Assembly (NCBI GenBank): GCA_964623625.1
Contig: CAZUUJ010000010.1
Coordinates: 1 to 64,000 of the forward strand
Source: CAZLGM01 sp964623625
Lineage (GTDB): Bacteria > Desulfobacterota > Desulfobulbia > Desulfobulbales > Desulfocapsaceae
DNA length: 64,000 bases
Direction: 5' to 3'
Shown here: positions 26,517 to 36,188 of the stretch, in pieces
Position numbering within the stretch: position 1 is the first letter of the stretch
Layout of the letters: every line of letters starts with the position of its first letter
Made by a program: the position numbers and the translations under genes
Notes under the pieces: model-generated
What the model was told of the DNA's origin: nothing
The model's database searches: none
What the model saw: only the letters and a program-made list of their open reading frames with translations

Positions 26517-27269
26517 ATGTTTAATCTGGAGGGAAAGGTCGCCCTGATAACCGGCGGTTCAAGGGGCATCGGTAAAGCCATCGGTATTCGCTTAGCTGAG
26601 AGTGGGGTGAATCTGGCAATTAATTATGTGCGGCATAAACGAGATGCTGAGAAGGCGGCTTCTGAGGTGGAAAAACACGGTTGTCGTTGTCTTCTGATTA
26701 AAGGTAATGTGGCAAAAGAGCAGGATGTTAAAGAGATGATCGAACTCATCTCCACCGAGTTCGGCAGATTGGACATCCTGATCAGTAACGCGGCCTCCGG
26801 AGTGCTGAAACCGGCACTCGAATTAACCCAGCGTCATTGGAACTGGGCTATGGATATTAACGCCAGAGCTTTGCTGACTCTGGTTCAGTACGCGCTGCCG
26901 CTTATGGGGAAAGGATCGAAAATAATAGCTGTCTCCAGCCTGGGGTCGGTTCGGGCCATCGAGAATTATACAACCGTCGGGGCATCAAAAGCAGCCCTTG
27001 AGTCGCTTGTTCGGCATCTTGCCGTCGAGCTCGGTACTCAGGGGATTAATGTCAACACCATAAGCGCAGGAGCCGTCGACACGGACGCACTTAAAAAATT
27101 TCCCAATCGAACTGAGATCCTCGAAACCGCCCTGCAACGCACTCCCATAGGGCGCCTGACTACACCCGATGATGTGGCCGATGTGGCGCTTTTTCTCTGC
27201 AGCGAAATGGCAGGGATGATCCAGGGTCAGGTGATAACCGTTGACGGCGGTTATGCCATCAGGGGTTGA
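26517..27269 (+). CDS. fabL: Short-chain dehydrogenase, FabL-type enoyl-ACP reductase
   Basis: A 250-residue SDR. TGGSRGIGKAIGIRLAESG is the NADP-binding turn, ISNAASGVLKPALELTQRHWNW the NAG-region, and YTTVGASKAALESL supplies the catalytic Tyr and Lys. From memory these blocks, and INVNTISAGAVDTDALKKFPNR, closely follow Bacillus FabL (enoyl-ACP reductase III) rather than FabG or FabI. It would perform the last reduction of fatty-acid elongation. It is preceded by a good ribosome site (AAGGAG). It stands apart from other fab genes, so a role as an extra or replacement reductase is inferred; a FabG-like activity is the alternative. Confidence 0.75.
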   Translation: MFNLEGKVALITGGSRGIGKAIGIRLAESGVNLAINYVRHKRDAEKAASEVEKHGCRCLLIKGNVAKEQDVKEMIELISTEFGRLDILISNAASGVLKPALELTQRHWNWAMDINARALLTLVQYALPLMGKGSKIIAVSSLGSVRAIENYTTVGASKAALESLVRHLAVELGTQGINVNTISAGAVDTDALKKFPNRTEILETALQRTPIGRLTTPDDVADVALFLCSEMAGMIQGQVITVDGGYAIRG

Positions 27270-27436
27270 TTGCGGAATATTTCCAAATCTGATTACCCCC
27301 GAACTCAGCAAAAGGTAAGGAGGAATCGGCGATTTGACGGCGTATTTCATGAATCGCGTATTTGTTGAAGCATATTGTAACAAGAAGGTTGTTTATTGGG
27401 CAGATTAAGCTCTCAAAAATCATTATGAGTTATTTT

Positions 27437-27501
27437 TAGCCGGAGGCTGGCCAGTCAAGTAGCTGGCTCCTCCCCATAGGCTGAACTTTAGTGATAATCA
27501 G
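27437..27501 (-). repeat. Family B repeat, partial inverted copy B3
   Basis: On the minus strand this 65-bp segment reads CTGATTATCACTAAAG, then TTCAGCCTATGGGGA, GCTACTTGACTGGCC and CTCCGGCTA. It lines up with the first 65 bp of B2. It lies between the convergent fabL and ABC-permease genes in a gene-free 297-bp gap. Confidence 0.55.
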
Positions 27502-27566
27502 CTTTTAAAAAGCATACAAACCGATACAGCCATACCCTGATCCCAGAATGATGGCGGGTTTTAGTG

Positions 27567-29237
27567 TCAGGAGAGTGCGCGGATTCCTTTTTTGCAGAGG
27601 AAAACACCTAGTATACATGAGACAACCAGAACACCTGCTGCAGTGGTGACACAGAGAAAGATGTCCGCCAATGGCAGAAAATGGTCAAGAAGCTGGGACT
27701 TGACGATCCGATAAGCAGGAAAGGCGATACAGCCGACAACAACAAGTTGGTATGTGATAGACCAGAACAGATAGAGAATGGCACCCGACCCCATTGAGGC
27801 GACCCGGTTTTCCGCTTTGAAATCGACAAAAAATGCGCCGAAACCAAGAGCCATGCCGATGGTCGTCCAGCAGATCACCAAACCGGTAAAAAGTGAAATC
27901 CACCACATGGCCCCTTCGATCTGCAACATGTGATTTGACACCACGATCAAAGTAAGACTCAGAACTGTAAACGGGAACAGGTAAAAGAGATACTTGTAAA
28001 GAAAAAACCGCTCAAGGGAAAGGGGTGAGGAACGCAGAAGATAAAAAGCCCCTCCCTCCGCCCCGATGGATGGATAGACAAAACGGGCCGCCAGAGAAGA
28101 GATCAGGAATCCTGACAGGCTGATATTGCCAAAGGCGATCAGGTTGCTGATAAAATCGAGACGGAAAGGCGCCCGATCTAGGGGTAGAACATTAAAATTA
28201 TACAGGTAGACAATAATCAGGGCACCGATCATAAAGAGTTGAGACCATTCACTGGAATCGCGGAGAAACTGCTTCATCTCCTTTCTGACAATCCAGCTAA
28301 AGGGACTTGTCGATCTGGATACCGGTCTGAATGTTCGATGACCTCCAAACGATTCCTGGGATTTTGAGAATCCGGTAGCGAAAAAACGGTTCATAGCCAT
28401 TTCACCACCGAAGTAGCAGATCAGAGGGGTTGTCAGGAGGAGTCCAAATAGAAGAGAGTCGATCTGTCTGTCAAGCAGATAGGAAGAGAGCATATCAGCT
28501 GCCCAGCCGGCCGGCAGCCAAGGTCCCGCCGGAGTAGAAATGGCGGAGAGGTATTCGACGAATTGTGAGTATTTTTCCGGGTTGACCAGTTCTTCAGGCC
28601 GGATCAGCCGAAAGACGAAATAGAGTAGAATACCGAAGCAGAGAGAGAGGTAAAAGACGATATCTTTGGTCCGCTTGGCCGGGAAAAGATGGACCAGAAG
28701 GATGGTCACCAGGGTGGCGGATCCACAGCCGATGGCTGCCGTACAGACAAGAGCCGGGATAAGGAGCAGATAATAGGGCAAGTCAGCCTGAAAAACCTTA
28801 CCGAATGCGCAGAATACGGGCAAAGAGAAAACAATCATCATCCAGGAAGTATATATGGAGGTTGTTGAAAATCGCATCAGGTAAATTTCGGACAATCTGA
28901 GGGGGGAACTGAGGAGAATTTCATTATCCTCTGAGAGATAGAAGGTGGAGACGGTGGTTACCATAGATGAAAAGATCAGCATGGCAAAAATGGTCATCCA
29001 ACCCATCTGGAAGATTTTAAGGCTCAGGATAATGCCGAGTTCATTCTGGCTGTGAAAATAACTTACTGCCTTAACAGTCGCCCAGTAAATGATCAGGCAG
29101 AGCCCCAGGCCGAGCAGGAGAATTGAGACACCCCGTCCACTCATCCGACCACCTGTGAACAGCCGGTTGACAAGGGTATATCGGGCTGGGAGGAGGAGAC
29201 GAGGAAACCACTTGGCTTTGGTGTTTTTACCGTTCAT
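27567..29237 (-). CDS. ABC-2-type exporter membrane subunit
   Basis: A 556-residue membrane protein with about 12 hydrophobic helices in two halves, consistent with a large ABC-2-type permease (for example LLLGLGLCLIIYWATV near 38-53 and the final LVVSCILGVFLC helix). It is encoded downstream of its probable ATPase on the same strand, although 258 bp containing repeats E2 and E3 separates them. The substrate is unknown. Confidence 0.78.
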   Translation of the reverse strand: MNGKNTKAKWFPRLLLPARYTLVNRLFTGGRMSGRGVSILLLGLGLCLIIYWATVKAVSYFHSQNELGIILSLKIFQMGWMTIFAMLIFSSMVTTVSTFYLSEDNEILLSSPLRLSEIYLMRFSTTSIYTSWMMIVFSLPVFCAFGKVFQADLPYYLLLIPALVCTAAIGCGSATLVTILLVHLFPAKRTKDIVFYLSLCFGILLYFVFRLIRPEELVNPEKYSQFVEYLSAISTPAGPWLPAGWAADMLSSYLLDRQIDSLLFGLLLTTPLICYFGGEMAMNRFFATGFSKSQESFGGHRTFRPVSRSTSPFSWIVRKEMKQFLRDSSEWSQLFMIGALIIVYLYNFNVLPLDRAPFRLDFISNLIAFGNISLSGFLISSLAARFVYPSIGAEGGAFYLLRSSPLSLERFFLYKYLFYLFPFTVLSLTLIVVSNHMLQIEGAMWWISLFTGLVICWTTIGMALGFGAFFVDFKAENRVASMGSGAILYLFWSITYQLVVVGCIAFPAYRIVKSQLLDHFLPLADIFLCVTTAAGVLVVSCILGVFLCKKGIRALS

Positions 29238-29305
29238 TGTTTTTGTTCAATGTTGAAGCTTCTTCCTTTCAGGCAGACAGTTTTTTACCACGTGGCAATC
29301 TTTAA

Positions 29306-29448
29306 CGACGAATATCGAGTAACGAACAAGAAATAATGAATGTCAAAGGACAGAAAAATATGATGTGCCTCTGCTAGCTGTTGTGGCCGATAAATTTGTT
29401 CACCACTTCGTTATTCGATATTTCTTGTTCGATATTCGATATTCGCTG
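29306..29448. repeat. Inverted pair of family E repeats (E2 and E3)
   Basis: E2 (29306-29348) reads CGACGAATATCGAGTAACGA then ACAAGAAATAATGAATGTC. E3 (29406-29448) is its inverted copy, containing CGATATTTCTTGTTCGATA. They flank about 57 bp and could fold into one large stem in the spacer between the ABC ATPase and permease genes. Confidence 0.6.
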
Positions 29449-29495
29449 ATAAAACAGGCTGTGCCAGCCAGCAGCCGTTCAGTAGCAGCGAGTTG

Positions 29496-30299
29496 TCATG
29501 TATTCTTTTGTATTGTGTCCTCGTTTTTTAAAGCATTGATTATCTCCTGGAGTTCATACGCTCCGGTCAGCTGGAGAAAGATTTCTTCGAGTCGCCTGTT
29601 GTCTGCTCCACTGGTTTTGTTCCGCAGATTCTCCATGGTGCCGACTGCCTGAAGTCGACCGTTTACCAGAATACCGATGCGGTCGCACAGCTCTTCGGCA
29701 ATTTCCAGTGAGTGGGTGGACAGGAGGATGGTACAGCCCTGTCTGGCCCTGCTCTTGAAGATTTCTTTGACGATTCGGGCAGATTTTGGATCCAGTCCGA
29801 CCATTGGTTCGTCAACTATGATAAGCGGCTGCTCCAGCATGAGGATTGAGGCCATGATCAGCTTTTGCCGCATGCCGTGGGAATAGCCTTCGATCAGGTG
29901 ATCCTTCCAGTCGGACAGGTCGAATAGTTGGAGATAGTGTCTGGCATTCTCACGAAAATCGACTACAGGGTCAAGCTCATACAAGCTGCCGATAAAGGAT
30001 AAATATTCACTTCCGGTCAGCTTTTCATAAATGAATGGTCTGTCCGGGATATATCCCGTGATATTCTTGCAGACAGTCTGATTTGTCCTCAGATCGAGAC
30101 CGCCGATCCGGATACGGCCACAGTCCGGAAGAAGCAGCCCTGCAAGCATCTTGATTGTGGTGGTCTTTCCGGCACCGTTGGGGCCGAGAAAGCCAAACAA
30201 TTCACCACTGACCAATTCAAGATCGATATCATCGACCGCAGTGAAGGAACCAAATGTTTTCGTCAGTCCTCTAACTTCAAGAATGGGGGCGTTTTTCAT
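29496..30299 (-). CDS. ABC transporter ATP-binding protein
   Basis: A 267-residue ATPase of the ABC-2 exporter type. Walker A is GPNGAGKTTTIKML, the signature is YSHGMRQKL, Walker B LIIVDEPMVGLD, and the switch STHSLEIAEELCDRIGIL. The signature has Y-S-H-G instead of LSGGQ, as in several CcmA-like exporters. It lies 35 bp downstream of the transglutaminase-like gene and upstream of the permease, forming a probable three-gene operon. The last residues encode a charged tail. Confidence 0.93.
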   Translation of the reverse strand: MKNAPILEVRGLTKTFGSFTAVDDIDLELVSGELFGFLGPNGAGKTTTIKMLAGLLLPDCGRIRIGGLDLRTNQTVCKNITGYIPDRPFIYEKLTGSEYLSFIGSLYELDPVVDFRENARHYLQLFDLSDWKDHLIEGYSHGMRQKLIMASILMLEQPLIIVDEPMVGLDPKSARIVKEIFKSRARQGCTILLSTHSLEIAEELCDRIGILVNGRLQAVGTMENLRNKTSGADNRRLEEIFLQLTGAYELQEIINALKNEDTIQKNT

Positions 30300-30334
30300 G
30301 GTTTTTATGTGAATGGGTAGACAATGATGTGTAA

Positions 30335-31810
30335 TTATCGCTCCTGATGTTGGGAGTGATCGTCACCGAGTATTTCAATGGCCAGTTGCCCCAGAAGACC
30401 GCCGATCCGCAGCTGTTCTTTCAGACCGCCTGTGATAAAACGGATATGGGTGAGATCGGCGGGTAGCTGACCCATTGTGGTATCCAGGCTGAGCCATCTG
30501 CCGTCAACACACACCTCGTTCCAGGCATGATAATAAAAGCTGTTTTTATGGTAGGTGACCCCTGCAGCCAGCCGGGTTGGAATCCCTATGTTTCTGGCAA
30601 GTGCCGCAAACAGAGCAGCATGTTCATTGCAGTCACCAACACGATTGACAAGGGTGGTCAGAGCGTCGGGCAGCCCGACAACAGGTCGTTTCTGGATGTT
30701 GGTGTGGACCCATTCGGCCAGCAACGTAACTTTACGAAGCGGATCAGTCTCCTTGCCGATGATCTGTTTGCTTAAAACTGAAATTTTTGGGTGATCAGCC
30801 TGAACAGTTGGTGTCGAGCCTAGTGCAGAACCATTTTGGGGGCAAGCTGTTGGTAATCGAGTACTGTTTTTTGCTGCCTTTTCGTTGCTGATTGTCAGGA
30901 TATTGCCTGAAAGAGTCTGACGGCCGCCATCCATGTCAAAGGAGTCGAGTTCAGTCAATTGTAACCGGTATCGTATCGATTGACGGTTTTTCAACGACTC
31001 CATCTTTCCCGTTGGTTTCACCGACACGGCAGACAGCAGTTCACCTGAGGACTCATCCAGCCTGGTGGCCCTGAATTCGGGAGCGCTAATAAAAACAAAC
31101 CCGACCGGGGACTGTTCTTTAACAACATTACCGTCATCATCAAGCCAGAAATTGATCCGGGTCCCCTGAACCCGCTCAAGAAACCGATGCAGATTAAACA
31201 CCCGTTTGTTGATCAGGATCTTCTCCCTGCCTTTATATTCAACGACTGATGATTTGCCGGTCAGGGTAATCGGATCAAACCGCGGGATTTGTATCTTATC
31301 GCCGATCTGCAGATCGGTTTTCAGGAGGTAACCGCGTCTATTTGTGGGCAGCATGGGAGGATTCCGGAGAACAACAGTGTCTTTGATGACACTGTTGTTG
31401 GTCGTCAAGGTGAAATGAACCTGCCTGTTGTTGACAAACCCTTCACCATTCATCCGGTAAAAAGGGGAGTATAAGGCGACGCTGAACTTCTGCAGGTTGT
31501 TGGTTTCATCAAGTTGGGCTGAAAGGGAAAAATTGACGGGTTGACGTGTATCGAGAATGTTGAGGACCATAAATCCCTTCTGATCAATACGATAAGAAGA
31601 ATCTTCATTGAAACTGTAGCTCGATTGAACATATCCGATTTTTCTGTTCTGAAAATAGACTCCCTGAAACTCCTGGCGTGCAGCCCTTTCCAAAGCCTGT
31701 GTTTCTTTGATATCCACACTGTCGACAAGAATATCCCGTTTGATCAGCAAAATGATCAGAACAAGCCAGAGAATGAAGATACCACTTTTGATGAGAGTTG
31801 AGCGGTTCAC
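30335..31810 (-). CDS. Membrane-anchored transglutaminase-like protein
   Basis: A 491-residue protein with one N-terminal membrane anchor (about 9-24) and a large extracytoplasmic part. Near the C-terminus is a transglutaminase core with the Cys-His-Asp triad: GDCNEHAALFAALARNIGIP (Cys), YYHAWNEV (His) and LSLDTTMGQ (Asp). Such proteins act as cysteine peptidases or crosslinkers at the envelope. Its position at the head of an ABC-exporter operon suggests it processes or depends on the exported material; this is inference. Confidence 0.82.
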   Translation of the reverse strand: MNRSTLIKSGIFILWLVLIILLIKRDILVDSVDIKETQALERAARQEFQGVYFQNRKIGYVQSSYSFNEDSSYRIDQKGFMVLNILDTRQPVNFSLSAQLDETNNLQKFSVALYSPFYRMNGEGFVNNRQVHFTLTTNNSVIKDTVVLRNPPMLPTNRRGYLLKTDLQIGDKIQIPRFDPITLTGKSSVVEYKGREKILINKRVFNLHRFLERVQGTRINFWLDDDGNVVKEQSPVGFVFISAPEFRATRLDESSGELLSAVSVKPTGKMESLKNRQSIRYRLQLTELDSFDMDGGRQTLSGNILTISNEKAAKNSTRLPTACPQNGSALGSTPTVQADHPKISVLSKQIIGKETDPLRKVTLLAEWVHTNIQKRPVVGLPDALTTLVNRVGDCNEHAALFAALARNIGIPTRLAAGVTYHKNSFYYHAWNEVCVDGRWLSLDTTMGQLPADLTHIRFITGGLKEQLRIGGLLGQLAIEILGDDHSQHQER

Positions 31811-32267
31811 AGGACGCTGAATGTGAGGATAAGAGTTGTTGTCTATACCGGTTGATCGATAGTGTATGACAGTTGATCGTCGAAAAGAAGGGAAAAATGA
31901 TGGAGAAAGTGGTTGAATACGTTTTTTTTGTTGAAGTTGACAACTTTAAATTGCTAAACTAGCAAACTTTCACTACCCGTATTGACAGCAGCCGGTTCAC
32001 CGCTTACAGATAAGCAATTCAGGTTCAAGGCTATCTGAAGGTTGAGTCCAGATTGACAACAGCACTTGGACAAGCGGAATAGGTATGCGTGACCGGGCTG
32101 GTTCTGTTTACGGGCCAGGGAATACTCAAAGAGAGCAATAGAAAAGCAATGGTTTTTCACAGGTTCTCAGCAATTATTGGTTGTAGAATCAAGCAGGGAA
32201 TGATCTAAACGACGAGAAACGGTATCAACCGTACTAGAGACGAATTTAACTTTTTGGAGTGACTGGA
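31811..32267. other. Intergenic region between divergent transglutaminase and ilvC genes
   Basis: No convincing gene. It contains a palindrome TTGCTA-AAC-TAGCAA (31951-31965) just after a TTGACA (31938-31943), which could be an operator over a promoter, and a small ACGGT-ATCA-ACCGT foldback (32219-32232). No attenuator peptide or riboswitch was recognised before ilvC. Confidence 0.3.
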
Positions 32268-33743
32268 ATGGACGTAACATTTGAAACGGATGTTTTTGAA
32301 ACAGAAATAATCAAGCTTGCAGATACGGAAGAAATGATCGTCCGCGGCGGCCGGGATAAATTCAACCTGCTCCCCAAAGCCTTTGAAGGAATCAAGCAGA
32401 TCGGCGTAATCGGCTGGGGGTCTCAGGGGCCTGCCCAGGCCCAGAATCTCAGAGATTCGCTGGAAGGAACCGATATTAAAGTAAAAATCGGTTTACGGGA
32501 AGGGTCAGGTTCGATGGCGGCCGCAAGAGAGGCCGGTTTCACCGAATCAAATGGTACTCTGGGTGAAATGTATGAGGTTATCGGTGAATCCGAAATGGTC
32601 CTTCTGTTGATTTCCGATGCCGCCCAAGTGGAGAATTATCAACAGATTTTCAGCCACCTTAAGGATGGCGCCACCCTCGGTTTGTCACATGGATTCCTGC
32701 TGGGTCACCTGGAAAGCGTAGGTGAGTACTTTCCGAAGAATATCAATGTGATCGGTGTCTGTCCCAAAGGAATGGGGCCTTCGGTTCGCAGGCTCTATGT
32801 CCAAGGGAAAGAAATCAATGGAGCCGGCATCAATTCCAGTTTTGCCGTTGAGCAGGACATCGACGGCAGGGCGATAAATCAGGCAATCGGCTGGGCCATT
32901 GGTGTCGGAGCTCCCTATCTCTTCAAAACAACCTTGGGGATGGAATTTCGCAGTGACATTTTCGGTGAGCGTGGGATTCTGCTTGGAGCCGTTCATGGTC
33001 TTGTCGAGGCAATCTACCGCCGCTATGTCATGGAACAGGGAATGGATGAAGCCGAAGCGTTTATGGCCACTGTTGAGAATGTTACCGGGCCGATCAGTAA
33101 AACGATTTCTCACGAAGGAATTTTGGCCCTGTATGAGAAACTGGACGAAAACGGCAAACAGGTTTTTGAAAAAATATACTCCGCCTCATACGGTCCGGCC
33201 TTTGACATCCTGATGGAGATCTATGACGAGGTTTCTTCGGGCAATGAGATTCGTTCCGTTGTCATGGCGGGACGCCGGTTCGACAGATATCCCATGGGTA
33301 AAATCGATGGCACCAAAATGTGGCAGGTCGGCGAAAAAGTCCGTGCTGCAAGGTCTGGTGATCCGGAGGTCGATCCCTTTACAGCCGGAGTCTATTGTGC
33401 CGTGATGATGGCCCAGATCGATCTGCTCATGGAGCGCAATCACTGCTTGAGTGAGGTGTGCAACGAATCGGTCATTGAAGCGGTAGACTCACTCAACCCG
33501 TATATGCATTTTAAAGGCGTAGCCTATATGGTTGACAACTGTTCTACCACAGCCAGGCTGGGTTCAAGGAAATGGGCTCCCCGTTTCGAATACAATATTT
33601 CCCAACAGGGATTCTATGCCTACGACAACGATGAGGCAGTTGATAAGGAACTGATAAAAGCGTTCAAGGATCATACGGTTCATGGCGCATTAAATACCTG
33701 TCTCACACTGCGCCCAGCCGTTGATATCTCGTTGACCGAGTAA
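32268..33743 (+). CDS. ilvC: Ketol-acid reductoisomerase, long class II form
   Basis: Converts acetolactate or acetohydroxybutyrate to the dihydroxy acid with NADPH in branched-chain amino acid synthesis. ATG 32268 is chosen over GTG 32259 because GGAG lies 8 bp upstream; it gives 491 residues, the length of the Escherichia coli enzyme. The Rossmann motif is GVIGWGSQGPAQAQNLRDS. Metal and substrate ligands appear in FGERGILLGAVHGLVEA and the duplicated C-terminal helical domains (class II). Its stop overlaps the maf start by one base, so the two genes are translationally coupled. Other ilv genes are not adjacent. Confidence 0.96.
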   Translation: MDVTFETDVFETEIIKLADTEEMIVRGGRDKFNLLPKAFEGIKQIGVIGWGSQGPAQAQNLRDSLEGTDIKVKIGLREGSGSMAAAREAGFTESNGTLGEMYEVIGESEMVLLLISDAAQVENYQQIFSHLKDGATLGLSHGFLLGHLESVGEYFPKNINVIGVCPKGMGPSVRRLYVQGKEINGAGINSSFAVEQDIDGRAINQAIGWAIGVGAPYLFKTTLGMEFRSDIFGERGILLGAVHGLVEAIYRRYVMEQGMDEAEAFMATVENVTGPISKTISHEGILALYEKLDENGKQVFEKIYSASYGPAFDILMEIYDEVSSGNEIRSVVMAGRRFDRYPMGKIDGTKMWQVGEKVRAARSGDPEVDPFTAGVYCAVMMAQIDLLMERNHCLSEVCNESVIEAVDSLNPYMHFKGVAYMVDNCSTTARLGSRKWAPRFEYNISQQGFYAYDNDEAVDKELIKAFKDHTVHGALNTCLTLRPAVDISLTE

Positions 33744-34342
33744 TGGCAGGAATCTTCACCTGTAAAAAAGAACTTGTCCTGGCTTCCGGGTCGCCCAGAC
33801 GGCAGAGCTTCTTCCGGGAGCTGGGACTTTCCTTTACTATCCACCTTGCAGATATTGACGAATCACCAAGACCGGAAGAATCTCCTCTTGGTTTCGTTGG
33901 AAGAATGGCCCGCGAGAAAGCGGGCACTGTCATGCCCCTTTATCCTTCTGCCTGGATTATTGCCGCCGATACGGTCGTCAGCATGGGCAGGGATATCCTC
34001 GGAAAACCTGGCGATGCCGGCCAAGCTTATCAAATGTTGCGGAAGCTCTCGGCAGAAACTCACACTGTTTTAACGGGAGTCTGCCTCGGTTGTCAGGAGG
34101 AACAGGTCATTGAGCAGTTCTCCGTTACAACCGATGTGACCTTCACAAAACTCTCCGATGAGGTGATAACCCGCTATATCAAAACAAACGAGCCATTTGA
34201 TAAAGCCGGCGGATACGGTATCCAGGGATTGGGAGCTTTTCTGGTTACCGAGATTGCCGGTTCCTATTCCAATGTGGTCGGGTTGCCGCTGACCCAGACA
34301 ATCACTCTGCTTCAACGCCATAAGATCATTGTTCCCGGATAG
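33743..34342 (+). CDS. maf: Maf-family nucleotide pyrophosphatase
   Basis: A 199-residue Maf/YhdE-like house-cleaning nucleotide pyrophosphatase. The N-terminal LASGSPRRQSFFRELGLSF and the IIAADTVVSM motif with its conserved Asp are diagnostic, and KAGGYGIQGLGAFLVTEIAGSYSNVVGLPL matches the dTTP/UTP-type subfamily. Its ATG overlaps the ilvC stop (TAATG). No other cell-division gene is adjacent. Confidence 0.93.
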   Translation: MAGIFTCKKELVLASGSPRRQSFFRELGLSFTIHLADIDESPRPEESPLGFVGRMAREKAGTVMPLYPSAWIIAADTVVSMGRDILGKPGDAGQAYQMLRKLSAETHTVLTGVCLGCQEEQVIEQFSVTTDVTFTKLSDEVITRYIKTNEPFDKAGGYGIQGLGAFLVTEIAGSYSNVVGLPLTQTITLLQRHKIIVPG

Positions 34343-34723
34343 AGGTCGAACGAACCGGGTTTCTAATGAACTTCAGTTAAAGACCCAATTCAAAGAAGCA
34401 ATTAATTTGTCGGCAATATTAGAGTGTTGGCTCTTGTGCAGGAGCCCACGTCTTCGGGTTATTTGTGAGAAATCCGGACTGATCAGCACCGGAGCGCTTA
34501 AGTCAAGTTATACATATCTTGAGCTTCAGCCTGCCAGGAAAGCAAAAGTCAAATTTGATACGGGTCTTTTTTCAGCCTGTCAGTAGGTGAATCGGGTTCT
34601 GAAAAAAAGATTAAGGTAGTGTTTTTCTTGACTTTTGTTGTTTTCGTGTGGTACTCCGTTTAAAGAAGATCAGAGGAAGATACGTTATTGGCAGGATTCG
34701 ATTATTTATCAATGCAGTGAACG
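34343..34723. other. Intergenic region before the sugar transferase
   Basis: An open frame here (34329-34586, 85 codons) lacks any recognisable family or ribosome site and is not called. A TTGACT near 34629 may be part of the promoter of the next gene. No repeat was recognised. Confidence 0.3.
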
Positions 34724-36106
34724 ATGCCCTATTTATTTCAGAAATATTACCCGATGAGAAGCATCGTTTTTATTACCGGTGAGACTCTGTTAATCATTTT
34801 TTCACTGCTTGCCGTCAACAGTTTCTTTGAAGGCGTATCTATTTCCTATCCCCATTTTTGGAAAATTGTTCAACAGGTTTTGCTGGTCACCATTGTTTTT
34901 CAAACCTGTCTCTACATGTTCGATCTATACGATTTAAGCAATGATATCTCAATCGCGGAAACCGCTAACAGAATCACCCTGGCTTTTGGCGTCGGATGTA
35001 TCATCCTTGGTATTGTCTACTTCACACTGCCCTCTGTTATTATTTCGACAAAGGTGTTCTGGAGTGGTTATCTGGTTATTTTTGTTACGATACTGATCTG
35101 GCGAGGGGCCTATTATCTAATATTGCGGAGAAAATTGTTCGGTCAATCCGTCATCATCGTCGGCACCGGAAAGCTGGCATCCGATGTGACCAGAGTTATC
35201 GAAGCAAGACACGATTCCTGTTATGTCATCCACGGCTTTGTAGGTGATGTTGAACCGGAATACAACCCCGATGGTATCAAGGTATACAAAAAACTAGAAG
35301 ATGCCTTTCGGTCGAAACAGTCAAAGAATATCAATCGCATTGTGGTGGCTCTTGATGATCGTCGGGGTGTTATGCCAACGGAATCGCTGCTGAAATACAG
35401 GCTGGCCGGCATGAGAATAGAGCATGGTGTCAGTTTTTACGAACGGGCAACCGGCCGGATTCTCGTCAAGTGGCTTGATCCTTCCGGCATTATTTTTTCA
35501 GAAGGTTTTGAGCTTCGCCGTGCCCATTCCTGGATAAAGCGGGTAATCGATATTGTGGCGGCCTGCGTTATCCTTGTTGTCGGATTTCCGGTTATTCTCC
35601 TGACGTCGCTGCTGATTAAACTGGACTCACCGGGGACGGTTTTCTATATCCAGGAAAGAGTCGGCCAGGCAAACAGTGTTTTTCGCTTGATTAAATTTCG
35701 GTCGATGAAGGAAAATGCTGAAAAGGAAGGGGCGGTCTGGGCAAAAGAAGATGATGACCGGATAACCCGACTGGGAAGTTTTATACGAAAGACGAGAATT
35801 GACGAACTTCCCCAGATGTGGAATGTATTTAAAGGGGAAATGAGCCTGGTTGGACCCCGCCCGGAGCGTCCTGTCTTTGTCGATCAGCTGTCCAAGACTA
35901 TTCCCTACTATTCGATCAGGCATAATGTGAAACCGGGCATTACAGGTTGGGCTCAGGTCTGGTATCCATACGGTGCCTCTGAAAAAGACGCCCTGGAAAA
36001 ACTGGAATTTGATCTGTATTATATGAAGAACTTTTCAATAGCCATGGATTTGGTGATCATCCTCAAAACCATTAAAACGGTTTTATTTCAAAAAGGAGCG
36101 CGATAA
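34724..36106 (+). CDS. Polyprenyl-phosphate sugar-1-phosphate transferase (EPS priming)
   Basis: A 460-residue membrane enzyme that starts exopolysaccharide synthesis by loading a sugar phosphate on undecaprenyl phosphate. The N-terminal half has four or five transmembrane helices and a CoA-binding-like Rossmann segment (VIIVGTGKLASDV, about 145-157). The C-terminal half is the bacterial sugar transferase domain: an anchor helix (about 270-295), VFYIQERVGQ, LIKFRSMK, RKTRIDELPQMWNVFKGEMSLVGPRPERP and GWAQV. The layout resembles the PEP-CTERM-associated (EpsB) group. No other EPS gene is in the window, so it may open a locus elsewhere or act alone. Confidence 0.9.
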   Translation: MPYLFQKYYPMRSIVFITGETLLIIFSLLAVNSFFEGVSISYPHFWKIVQQVLLVTIVFQTCLYMFDLYDLSNDISIAETANRITLAFGVGCIILGIVYFTLPSVIISTKVFWSGYLVIFVTILIWRGAYYLILRRKLFGQSVIIVGTGKLASDVTRVIEARHDSCYVIHGFVGDVEPEYNPDGIKVYKKLEDAFRSKQSKNINRIVVALDDRRGVMPTESLLKYRLAGMRIEHGVSFYERATGRILVKWLDPSGIIFSEGFELRRAHSWIKRVIDIVAACVILVVGFPVILLTSLLIKLDSPGTVFYIQERVGQANSVFRLIKFRSMKENAEKEGAVWAKEDDDRITRLGSFIRKTRIDELPQMWNVFKGEMSLVGPRPERPVFVDQLSKTIPYYSIRHNVKPGITGWAQVWYPYGASEKDALEKLEFDLYYMKNFSIAMDLVIILKTIKTVLFQKGAR

Positions 36107-36188
36107 CATTTTGTGGCAGTATCGCAAACCTGAAGTTGTCTGATAGACAGTCGGAGTTCCCGGCACTAAGCGGATTGGGAGTAAGCAT

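Noticed and set aside
31951..32232. Attenuator or riboswitch in the ilvC leader
   Set aside because: Only two very short foldbacks; no leader peptide rich in Ile/Val/Leu and no conserved riboswitch core were found.
34329..34586. 85-codon open frame after maf
   Set aside because: No ribosome site, no recognisable family, and it overlaps the end of maf; likely chance.
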